Assembly (NCBI RefSeq): GCF_000731675.1
Contig: NZ_JMIT01000003.1
Location: 540,058 to 604,057, forward strand
Origin: Pseudomonas capeferrum
GTDB taxonomy: Bacteria > Pseudomonadota > Gammaproteobacteria > Pseudomonadales > Pseudomonadaceae
DNA: 64,000 bases
Direction of reading: 5' to 3'
The translations under genes were made by a program, and so were the position numbers. This document shows positions 44,311-51,650 of the stretch, in pieces (within the stretch, counting starts at the first letter, position 1; every line of letters starts with the position of its first letter). The notes below the pieces were generated by a model. It was given only the letters and a program-made list of their open reading frames with translations, had not been told where the DNA came from and ran no database searches.

Positions 44311-44317
44311 GGAATAA
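44311..44317 (-). promoter_or_regulatory. TTATTCC motif upstream of the RBBP9-type gene
   Basis: TTATTCC (minus strand) lies 64-70 bp before the start at 44246, inside an AT-rich stretch (ATTAATAAATAG just upstream). This is the same heptamer as at 5442-5448 and 42722-42728. Confidence 0.4.
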
Positions 44318-44368
44318 GAAGCTATTTATTAATAACCAAAAGTTGTTTTCTGGTACCGATCAACAACC

Positions 44369-44405
44369 AAAAAAAAGGGCCAACCCCTGCCAAGAGATGT
44401 GGCCC
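44369..44405 (-). terminator. rho-independent terminator after exbD
   Basis: On the minus strand GGGCCA (44405-44400) and TGGCCC (44382-44377) form a stem with a 17-base loop, followed by eight T residues. It lies 46 bp after the exbD stop and ends the tonB-exbB-exbD operon. Confidence 0.85.
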
Positions 44406-44450
44406 ATAAGCGCTCATAGAGCGTACTTGCCTGAAGAGGGTTGCCGGGTA

Positions 44451-44852
<402 letters not shown>

Positions 44853-44853
44853 G

Positions 44854-45576
44854 TCAGGACGCCTCCTTCACTGGCTGGGTAAACCCGGCCTGGGCCTTGT
44901 GCACCGCCGGGTGCACCAGTACCCGGAAGGCACTCTTCTGCGCCAGGCTGTAGAAGTCATGGGCGAAGTCGTCGAGGTCTGCGGCGGTCAGCTTGAGGCG
45001 ACGCAGGAAGTAGTTGTAGACCAGCACCGCAGGCACCGCGACCGCAATACCCACACCCGTGGCCACCAGCGCCGCGCCGATAGGCCCAGCCACGGTTTCG
45101 AGGCTGGCAGAACCTGCCGCACTGATGCCCTTGAGCGCTTCCATGATGCCCCACACGGTGCCGAACAAGCCGATGAAGGGCGAGGTACTGCCGATACTGG
45201 CGACCACGGCCAGGCCGGTTTCCAGCGAACGGCGCTCGCGCACGATCTGCTGGCGCAGGGCGCGCTCGAGGCGGTCCTGGTGATTGATGGCGTGGCTGAG
45301 GTCGTTGGCCTGGGTGGTATCGCCCACGGCAATGGCGGCATAGCCGGACTGCGCGACGCGAGCGGCCGGGCCAGGCAGCTCGTGGCTGATTTCGGCGGCC
45401 GAGTCCAGGCTCGAGGCGGCCCAGAATTGCTGGTGGAAGCGTTTGTCCTGGTGCTTCAGCCGCACGAACTGCACGACCTTGACCAGGGCGAGGCCCCAGG
45501 TGACGACGGAGAAGCCGACCAGCAGCCAGATGACTGCGCTTTCAACGGATTCGAGGGGGGATGCCAACAGGCTCAT
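44854..45576 (-). CDS. exbB: ExbB family (MotA/TolQ/ExbB) proton channel protein
   Basis: The 240-residue protein has three membrane helices (about residues 13-35, 120-145, 160-185) with the family core around STSPFIGLFGTVWGIMEALK and AALVATGVGIAVAVPAVLVY. It forms the pentameric channel around ExbD. GGAAGA precedes the ATG. It sits between tonB and exbD. Confidence 0.95.
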   Translation of the reverse strand: MSLLASPLESVESAVIWLLVGFSVVTWGLALVKVVQFVRLKHQDKRFHQQFWAASSLDSAAEISHELPGPAARVAQSGYAAIAVGDTTQANDLSHAINHQDRLERALRQQIVRERRSLETGLAVVASIGSTSPFIGLFGTVWGIMEALKGISAAGSASLETVAGPIGAALVATGVGIAVAVPAVLVYNYFLRRLKLTAADLDDFAHDFYSLAQKSAFRVLVHPAVHKAQAGFTQPVKEAS

Positions 45577-45616
45577 GATGATGTCTTCCTATGTTCTGCT
45601 GATGCGTTGAAAAGAG

Positions 45617-46423
45617 TTATCGAAGCTTGAAGTCGATCGGCACGCTGACCCAGCCGGTCTGGGCCACGTCGCCTTGCTTGGCAGGGACGAAGCTCCAGCG
45701 CTTGACCGCCGCCAGCGCAGCGGCGTCCAGGGCATCGCGGCCGCTGCTCTTCTGCACCTGGATCTGCCCTGGCTTGCCGCTGGGCAGTACCTCGACACGC
45801 AGCAGCACGGTGCCTTCCCAACCGCGGCGCTGGGCCATCTGCGGGTACTCCGGCGCCGGGTTCTTCAAATACGCAGCGTTGGCCGAAGCCGGCGTCACCG
45901 GGGCCGGCGCGTGTGGCGCGGGGGCTGGCGGCGCGGGGGCTGCCACCGGTGCAGGCGGCGGTGCCTCGACCGGTTTCGGCTGCGGCTTGGGTGGTTGCTT
46001 GACCACAGGCTTGGGCACCGGTTTTGGCTTGGGCTTGGGCTTGGGCTTGGCTGCCAGCTCGTCGACTACCGGCGGCGGCGGTGGTGGCTCGACCACCGGC
46101 GGCGCGGGGGCGGGGGGTGGCGGCTCGACCACGGGCGGCGCCGGCGCGGCGAACTCGATGGTCATGGGCGGCACCTGCGGCGGCACCACTGGCAGCTCAG
46201 GCGTCGGTGCCTGGCTGACCCAGTAGGCGGCGGCGCCATGCAGCGCCAGCACCAGCAACGCCAACGCCAGCTTGTCGCGGCGCTTCAGGCCGCTCGTAGG
46301 CGTGCGTTGCAGGCGCTGCTGGCCAAGCGGAAGACGAAGCGTGCGTCCAAGCTCGACCAGGTCGCCGGATGCCGGGCGCCATGGCTGGTCGTAGGCCCTG
46401 ACGGCCGTCTGGACATTACCCAT
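45617..46423 (-). CDS. tonB: TonB family protein (TonB2 type)
   Basis: TonB spans the periplasm and energises outer-membrane receptors. The 268-residue protein has an unusually long cytoplasmic N terminus (about 50 residues) before the membrane helix (LALALLVLALHGAAAYWV, with the functional His), a long Pro/Lys-rich spacer (about residues 75-175), and the C-terminal domain (YPQMAQRRGWEGTVLLRVEV). AGGAG lies before the ATG. It lies beside sulfur genes, so it may serve receptors for sulfate esters or sulfonates rather than only siderophores; this is inference. The dyad at 46487-46504 resembles that before oscA. Confidence 0.94.
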   Translation of the reverse strand: MGNVQTAVRAYDQPWRPASGDLVELGRTLRLPLGQQRLQRTPTSGLKRRDKLALALLVLALHGAAAYWVSQAPTPELPVVPPQVPPMTIEFAAPAPPVVEPPPPAPAPPVVEPPPPPPVVDELAAKPKPKPKPKPVPKPVVKQPPKPQPKPVEAPPPAPVAAPAPPAPAPHAPAPVTPASANAAYLKNPAPEYPQMAQRRGWEGTVLLRVEVLPSGKPGQIQVQKSSGRDALDAAALAAVKRWSFVPAKQGDVAQTGWVSVPIDFKLR

Positions 46424-46799
46424 TGATCAAACTCCTGGGGTCTCGATTCAGGTGTGTGGCTGAATCATCGGGGCCAGAGGCTTATCTCTTAAAGTAATGT
46501 TTAAAATTATGATTAGAACTTTTTTGAATATGTTTTTTGCAGGCCCCACTCAAGCCCTCGGTTTTCGCGGGGTGTGGCAAGGGAGCAAGCCAGCAATGCC
46601 TAACAGGCATCAAAAATATTCTCAGAAGGCATGAAAATCGTGGCCACACGCAGATATTCCAATGCATATGCCGGCACGCGCGAGATCCGTTTAGTTGCAC
46701 GTGGCCCACTGCTTGTCAGTCGTCAACTGGCATTTCTACCAGATGCCGTGAGTAGTGGCCGCTGATATGTTGATTTAAATCTCCAGGAGGGACCCGGCC
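46424..46799. promoter_or_regulatory. divergent promoter region of tonB and the small secreted-protein gene (376 bp)
   Basis: The first 100 bp are AT-rich, unlike the surroundings. The segment TCTTAAA (46487-46493), a six-base gap, and TTTAA (46500-46504) resembles the dyad before oscA (51554-51578). A GGCAT/ATGCC inverted repeat lies near 46728-46749. AGGAGG, about 8 bases before ATG 46800, is the ribosome site of the plus-strand gene. A 75-codon minus-strand frame inside this region has no ribosome site or recognisable sequence and is not called. Confidence 0.4.
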
Positions 46800-47156
46800 A
46801 TGAACAAACTCATTTCAGCCCTGCTGCTCGCAGCCGTGGGCACGGCACCCATGCTCGCTTACGCAGAGAGTTCAGAAACCACCTCCCTAACCCAGCCGGA
46901 CATCACACAGGCCGAGGCTAGGCCAGCGTTGGAGATTCTGAATACCTCAGATAAGACGCTATATTTGCTCAAAAAGGGCAAGCCAGTGGGCAACATCCAG
47001 GCAAAATCGACCTACCAAGCCGATAGCGCGTTTCTGAAGCAACCCGCCATTCTTTCATGGACCGAAAGCACTTCAGGCGATACCACAATGCCTCATGTAT
47101 CGGTGAGAGGGTTTGGCAGCCTCTGCGAAGCGAGTGTGTGCTTGTATGTGAAGTGA
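46800..47156 (+). CDS. small secreted protein of unknown function
   Basis: The 118-residue protein has a clear signal peptide (MNKLISALLLAAVGTAPMLA, cleavage near AYA-E) and an excellent ribosome site (AGGAGGG). The mature domain of about 95 residues is rich in short beta-like segments (LEILNTSDKTLYLLKKGK). Two cysteines near the end (Cys109 and Cys114, CEASVC) could form a disulfide. I do not recognise the family. Codons are less GC-rich than in the neighbours, suggesting faster evolution or transfer. It sits alone between tonB and the cys operon. Confidence 0.7.
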   Translation: MNKLISALLLAAVGTAPMLAYAESSETTSLTQPDITQAEARPALEILNTSDKTLYLLKKGKPVGNIQAKSTYQADSAFLKQPAILSWTESTSGDTTMPHVSVRGFGSLCEASVCLYVK

Positions 47157-47241
47157 TATGCGTATCCGCTGATGTGACGGGCAGAGCCTGTGGTGGAATC
47201 GTCGAGATTCTGCAGGCAATAGAAACCCGGGACCATGCCCG

Positions 47242-47408
47242 TAATGCTGTTCACTTAGGGCTGCTGCGCAGCCCATCGCGGCACAAGGCCGCTCCTACAA
47301 CGTCCGCGTAAGCCAATATTCAGGGGCTCACGCGGATACTGTAGGAGCGGCCTTGTGCCGCGAAAGGGCCGCAGAGCGGCCCCCGGCGAACTTAAGTGAA
47401 CAGCATTA
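47242..47408. mobile_element. REP-like / MITE-like element with terminal inverted repeats and flanking direct repeats
   Basis: The 167-bp unit starts with TAATGCTGTTCACTTA (47242-47257) and ends with its exact inverse (47393-47408). Inside are a GGGCTGCTGCGCAGCCC palindrome, two REP units in opposite orientation (GCGGCACAAGGCCGCTCC and its inverse) and a TCCGCGT/ACGCGGA pair around an AT centre, so almost the whole unit folds as nested hairpins. GGGACCATGCCCG (47229-47241) and GGGAACATGCCCG (47409-47421) flank it, matching at 12 of 13 bases, like a target duplication. It encodes no protein. Confidence 0.75.
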
Positions 47409-47441
47409 GGGAACATGCCCGGGCTTTTATTTTGAAGCGGC

Positions 47442-48431
47442 TCAGATATCCGCCACCTTCTGCCAGACCTTCGGCCTGAAGAACAGCGTCTCCCCCCGCG
47501 CCAGGCCAGTCAGGCTATCGTGGTCCTTGACCACCTCAGCTTCGATCAGCTCGCTCTGCCCTTCCACCTTCAACGTCACCCGGGTCGTCGCGCCCAGCGG
47601 GCGAATGTCGCGCACCTCGGCGGCGTGATGCCCCTCGGTCTCATGCCGCGACAGCGACACCTCGTGGGGGCGGAACAGCACATGGTTCCCTTCGCTCAAG
47701 GCCAGGCGGTTGGAGTCACCCAGGAAGTGATAAACAAAGTCGTTGGCCGGCTGCTCGTACACCTCACCCGGCGAACCGATCTGCTCGATCACGCCCTTGT
47801 TCATCACCACGATGCGGTCCGCTACTTCCATGGCCTCTTCCTGGTCATGGGTCACGAACACCGAGGTCAGGTTGATGTCCTCGTGCAGGCGCGCCAGCCA
47901 GCGGCGCAGCTCTTTACGCACCTTGGCATCCAGGGCACCGAACGGCTCATCGAGCAACAGCACCTTGGGCTCCACCGCCAAGGCGCGAGCCAGGGCGATA
48001 CGCTGGCGCTGGCCACCGGAAAGCTGCTCGGGGTAACGGTCGGAGAGCCAGTCGAGCTGCACCATGTTCAGCAGCTCATGCACTTTCTCGGCAATTTTGC
48101 TCTCGCTCGGGCGCTCGCCCTTGGGCTTCATGCGCAGGCCGAAAGCGACGTTGTCGAACACGCTCATATGGCGGAACAGCGCGTAATGCTGGAATACGAA
48201 CCCGACGTTGCGATCACGCACGTCGTGGCCAGACACATCCTCGCCGTGAAACACGATGCTGCCGTCATCCGGCGTTTCCAGCCCGGCGATGATGCGCAGC
48301 AGGGTGGTCTTGCCGCAGCCGGACGGGCCGAGCAAGGCCACCAGCTCACCGCTGTGGATATCCAGGTTGATGTTGTCCAGGGCCTGGAAGCTGTTGAAGC
48401 GCTTGCTGACGTTACGAACTTCGATCGACAT
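47442..48431 (-). CDS. cysA: sulfate/thiosulfate ABC transporter ATP-binding protein
   Basis: CysA powers sulfate and thiosulfate import through CysT-CysW. The 329-residue protein has Walker A GPSGCGKTT (about 34-42), signature LSGGQRQR, Walker B LLLDEPFGALD, and a C-terminal TOBE-like domain. It is the last gene of oscA-sbp-cysT-cysW-cysA, 3 bp after cysW. Confidence 0.96.
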   Translation of the reverse strand: MSIEVRNVSKRFNSFQALDNINLDIHSGELVALLGPSGCGKTTLLRIIAGLETPDDGSIVFHGEDVSGHDVRDRNVGFVFQHYALFRHMSVFDNVAFGLRMKPKGERPSESKIAEKVHELLNMVQLDWLSDRYPEQLSGGQRQRIALARALAVEPKVLLLDEPFGALDAKVRKELRRWLARLHEDINLTSVFVTHDQEEAMEVADRIVVMNKGVIEQIGSPGEVYEQPANDFVYHFLGDSNRLALSEGNHVLFRPHEVSLSRHETEGHHAAEVRDIRPLGATTRVTLKVEGQSELIEAEVVKDHDSLTGLARGETLFFRPKVWQKVADI

Positions 48432-48434
48432 GAA

Positions 48435-49307
48435 TTATTCCTCCGCAGCGCTGTGGCGCAGGCGGTTAATACGGTTCTCGCTCCACTGCTTGAGCAGCAG
48501 GATGAAGAGCGCCAGGATCAGCAACAGGCTGGCCACGCTGAAGGCCGCGACGTGGTTGTACTCGTTGTAGAGGATCTCCACGTGCAGCGGCAAGGTGTTG
48601 GTGACGCCGCGGATATGGCCCGACACCACCGACACCGCGCCGAACTCACCCATGGCTCGCGCGGTACACAGCACCACGCCGTAGATCAGGCCCCACTTGA
48701 TGTTCGGCAGGGTCACGTGCCAGAACATCTGCCAGCCATTGGCACCGAGCAGGCGCGCGGCCTCTTCTTCCTGGGTGCCCTGCTCCTGCATCAGCGGGAT
48801 CAGTTCACGGGCCACGAACGGCACGGTGACGAAGATGGTGGCCAGCACGATGCCCGGTAAGGCAAAGACGATCTGGATATCGTGGTCCTGCAGCCATGGC
48901 CCGAAGAAGCCTTGGGCGCCGAACATCAGCACGTAGACCAGGCCGGCGATCACCGGCGACACCGAGAACGGCAGGTCGATCAGGGTGACCAGCACGCTCT
49001 TGCCGCGGAAGGTGTACTTGCTTACGCACCACGCGGCGCTGACGCCGAACACCAGGTTCAGCGGTACCGAAATGGCCACCGCCAGCAAGGTCAGCCTGAG
49101 CGCAGACAGCGCATCAGGCTCGAAAATCGCTTCGAAGAAGGTGCCAAACCCGTTCTTCAAAGCCTGCGACACCACGATCACCAGCGGCAGCAGCAGGAAC
49201 AGCGCGAACACCAGCCAGCCAAGGCCGATCAGAATACGCCGCGAGGTGGCGCTGCCACGCCGGGCAGCATTGGCGGCGGCAGTAGCGCTCAGGGATGAAC
49301 TAGACAT
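48435..49307 (-). CDS. cysW: sulfate/thiosulfate ABC transporter permease CysW
   Basis: The 290-residue inner-membrane protein has about six helices and the EAA loop EEEAARLLGANGWQMFWHVT that contacts CysA. It pairs with CysT (12 bp upstream) to form the channel. Confidence 0.95.
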   Translation of the reverse strand: MSSSSLSATAAANAARRGSATSRRILIGLGWLVFALFLLLPLVIVVSQALKNGFGTFFEAIFEPDALSALRLTLLAVAISVPLNLVFGVSAAWCVSKYTFRGKSVLVTLIDLPFSVSPVIAGLVYVLMFGAQGFFGPWLQDHDIQIVFALPGIVLATIFVTVPFVARELIPLMQEQGTQEEEAARLLGANGWQMFWHVTLPNIKWGLIYGVVLCTARAMGEFGAVSVVSGHIRGVTNTLPLHVEILYNEYNHVAAFSVASLLLILALFILLLKQWSENRINRLRHSAAEE

Positions 49308-49319
49308 AGCCGGCCTCCT

Positions 49320-50138
49320 TCAAGGGGTTTCGATACGGCGCTGCAGCAGGTTGATCAGCAGCAGCAGAATGAAGGAAACCACCAGCATCAACACGCCGAT
49401 GGCGGTCGCGCCGGTGTAGTCGTACTGGTCGAGCTTGACCATGATCAGCAGCGGCAGGATCTCGGTCTTCATCGGCATGTTGCCGGCAATGAAGATCACC
49501 GAACCATACTCACCCACCCCGCGGGCGAAGGCCAGGGCAAAACCGGTCAGCCAGGCGGGCAGCAGTGCTGGCGCCAGTATATGGCGGAACACCTGTAGCG
49601 GTTTCGCGCCCAGGCAGGCGGCGGCCTCTTCCACTTCACGCGGGATGTCGGCCAGTACCGGCTGCACCGTGCGCACCACGAATGGCAGCGTGACGAAGGT
49701 GAGCGCCAGGGTGATGCCCAGCGGCGTGTAGGCAATCTTGAAGCCCAGGTCAGTGGCGAACTGGCCAACCCAGCCCGCCGGGGCGTACAGGGCAGTCAGG
49801 GCGATACCGGCAACGGCAGTCGGCAGGGCGAATGGCAGGTCGATCATCGCGTCGATGATCTTGCGCCCAGGGAAGGTGTAGCGCACCAGCACCCAGGCCA
49901 GCAGGGTGCCGATCACGCCATTGATGATGGCGGCGAACAGGGCGGTGCCGAAACTCAGCTTGAGCGCGGCGATCACCCGCGGCGCGCTGATGATGGTCCA
50001 GAACTGCTCCCAGGTCAGCTGCGCGGCATGCACGAACATCGCGGCCAGCGGTATCAGCACAATCAGGCTGAGGTACACCAAGGTGTAGCCCAGCGTCAGC
50101 CCGAAGCCGGGTATGACGGGGGAAATACGACGTGACAT
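49320..50138 (-). CDS. cysT: sulfate/thiosulfate ABC transporter permease CysT
   Basis: The 272-residue permease has about six helices, the family stretch DLPFALPTAVAGIALTALYA, and the EAA loop EEAAACLGAKPLQVFRHI. It is the first of the two permeases, 87 bp downstream of sbp, with a hairpin in between. Confidence 0.95.
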   Translation of the reverse strand: MSRRISPVIPGFGLTLGYTLVYLSLIVLIPLAAMFVHAAQLTWEQFWTIISAPRVIAALKLSFGTALFAAIINGVIGTLLAWVLVRYTFPGRKIIDAMIDLPFALPTAVAGIALTALYAPAGWVGQFATDLGFKIAYTPLGITLALTFVTLPFVVRTVQPVLADIPREVEEAAACLGAKPLQVFRHILAPALLPAWLTGFALAFARGVGEYGSVIFIAGNMPMKTEILPLLIMVKLDQYDYTGATAIGVLMLVVSFILLLLINLLQRRIETP

Positions 50139-50163
50139 AAATATCCCTGGTTGAACGCACGAA

Positions 50164-50183
50164 GCCCGGCGGTTAAGCCGGGC
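50164..50183 (-). terminator. hairpin between sbp and cysT
   Basis: GCCCGGC (50164-50170) pairs with GCCGGGC (50177-50183) over a six-base loop, with no T run after it on the minus strand. It probably protects the 3' end of a shorter oscA-sbp mRNA or partly stops transcription, so the binding protein is made in excess of the permeases. Confidence 0.6.
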
Positions 50184-50225
50184 CCGTGCAGGCTACTGAA
50201 GGGTGTTGCTCCCGCAGGCGCAGAA

Positions 50226-51233
50226 TTACTGGGCCTGATAGATCTGGTCGAACACACCGCCGTCGTTGAAGAACTTCGGTTGCGCAGTTTTCCAGCCACC
50301 GAAGTCCTTGTCGATGGTTACCAGGTCCAGTTTCGGGAATTGCTTGCCGAATTCGGCAGCGACCTTCTCGTCACGTGGGCGGTAGAAGTTCTCGGCGGCA
50401 ATCTTCTGGCCAGCCGGGCTGTACAGGTGCTTGAGGTATTCGGTGGCAATTGCGGTATTGCCCTTCTTCTCGGCGTTCTTGTCGACCACGGCCACCGGTG
50501 GCTCGGCCAGGATCGACAGCGAAGGCACGACGATTTCGAACTTGTCGGCGCCACCGTCTTCCTTCAGCGCCAGGAAAGCTTCGTTTTCCCAGGCCAGCAG
50601 GACGTCGCCCTGGCCGTTGTTGACGAAGGTGATGGTCGAGCCACGGGCGCCGGTATCCAGCACTGGCACGTGCTTGAACAGCTCTTGCACATAGGCCTTG
50701 GCCTTGTCTTCGCTACCACCGGTCTTCAGGCCGTAGGCCCAGGCGGCAAGGAAGTTCCAGCGTGCGCCGCCGGAGGTTTTCGGGTTCGGGGTGATGACCG
50801 AAACGTCTTTTTTGATCAGATCGCCCCAGTCCTTGATGCCTTTCGGGTTGCCCTTGCGCACCAAGAACACGATGGTCGAGGTGTACGGGGTGCTGGCGTC
50901 CGGCAGGCGGGTCTGCCAGTTGTCCGGCAGGGTCTTGCCGAGCTTGGCGATTTCGTCGATGTCGCCGGCCAGGGCCAAGGTCACCACGTCGGCGCGCAGG
51001 CCATCGATCACGGCACGGCCCTGTTTGCCCGAGCCACCGTGGGATTGCTGGATCTTCACCTTGTCGTCCGGGTGGGACTGCTGCCAGTGCTTGATGAATT
51101 CGGCGTTGTACTGTTGGTACAACTCACGGGTCGGGTCATAGGACACGTTCAGCAGTTCGTAGTCCTTGGCGATTGCGGAACCGGCAAAAACAGCACTGGC
51201 CAGGGCGGCGAGCGCATAACGGCGGATGGACAT
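50226..51233 (-). CDS. sbp: sulfate-binding periplasmic protein
   Basis: Sbp delivers sulfate to CysTWA. From ATG 51233 the precursor is 335 residues with a signal peptide (MSIRRYALAALASAVFAGSA, cleaved after AIA). Family motifs are visible: NVSYDPTRELYQQYN, SHGGSGKQGRAVIDG (sulfate loop) and NPKTSGGARWNFLAAW. GGGAG precedes this ATG, so the ATG 21 bp earlier is rejected. It lies 50 bp after oscA. Confidence 0.96.
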   Translation of the reverse strand: MSIRRYALAALASAVFAGSAIAKDYELLNVSYDPTRELYQQYNAEFIKHWQQSHPDDKVKIQQSHGGSGKQGRAVIDGLRADVVTLALAGDIDEIAKLGKTLPDNWQTRLPDASTPYTSTIVFLVRKGNPKGIKDWGDLIKKDVSVITPNPKTSGGARWNFLAAWAYGLKTGGSEDKAKAYVQELFKHVPVLDTGARGSTITFVNNGQGDVLLAWENEAFLALKEDGGADKFEIVVPSLSILAEPPVAVVDKNAEKKGNTAIATEYLKHLYSPAGQKIAAENFYRPRDEKVAAEFGKQFPKLDLVTIDKDFGGWKTAQPKFFNDGGVFDQIYQAQ

Positions 51234-51283
51234 GGTGAAGCTCCCGATTGGCATTTTTCTAATTTTTTGAAGGGGTGGCGCGA

Positions 51284-51466
51284 TCAGCCGGACTTGTTGC
51301 CGGGCTGTTGCAGGCGGAACTTCTCCTTGCGCTCGATCTGGACGACCTGAGCGTTGTGCACGGTAATCTCCACCGCACCGAAGCGCAGATCGCGCAAGGC
51401 GCTCTGGATCTCACGCAGAATGGTGGCTTCGTCCTGACCGTCGATGCTACGCAGAGATGCACTCAT
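51284..51466 (-). CDS. oscA: OscA-type small protein (DUF2292/YezD family)
   Basis: This 60-residue cytoplasmic protein (MSASLRSIDGQDEATILREI...) matches small DUF2292 proteins that precede sbp in pseudomonads. In Pseudomonas corrugata the equivalent oscA is needed for organosulfur use under sulfur limitation and during chromate stress; the mechanism is not known. AAGGAGAAC lies seven bases before ATG 51466, so a longer in-frame reading (from 51535) is rejected. It is the first gene of the sulfate-uptake operon. Confidence 0.85.
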   Translation of the reverse strand: MSASLRSIDGQDEATILREIQSALRDLRFGAVEITVHNAQVVQIERKEKFRLQQPGNKSG

Positions 51467-51553
51467 GCTCGTTCTCCTTGGAGTGAGGGTGCCGGGCAGA
51501 GATTTGAAGGGGGTTTGCGCCTGGCTTGAGGGCAATAGTAGTGAGGCGCGGAT

Positions 51554-51578
51554 ATTCTTAAAAATACTGTTTAAGAAT
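51554..51578. promoter_or_regulatory. 25-bp AT-rich dyad upstream of oscA
   Basis: ATTCTTAAA (51554-51562) and TTTAAGAAT (51570-51578) are exact inverses around a seven-base gap. The dyad lies about 90 bp before the oscA start, in an AT-rich promoter. A related TCTTAAA-N6-TTTAA occurs before tonB. I infer a CysB-type activator site. Confidence 0.5.
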
Positions 51579-51594
51579 GTTTATATAACCATTT

Positions 51595-51637
51595 TAAAAA
51601 GACCCTGCGGGCGCGGGTTTAGCCGCGCCCACAGGGT
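51595..51637 (-). terminator. rho-independent terminator after the triABC-like operon
   Basis: A 15-bp GC-rich stem with one mismatch (51602-51616 with about 51622-51636) is followed on the minus strand by a T run (51600-51596). It separates the pump operon from oscA, 14 bp after the pump gene stop. Confidence 0.9.
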
Positions 51638-51650
51638 TCGGTGTAGCGCT

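Noticed and set aside
46441..46520. Fur box for tonB
   Set aside because: The AT-rich stretch was read for a 19-bp Fur-like dyad, but no convincing match was seen.
46482..46709. 75-codon minus-strand frame between tonB and the small secreted-protein gene
   Set aside because: AT-rich promoter DNA, many rare residues, no ribosome site.
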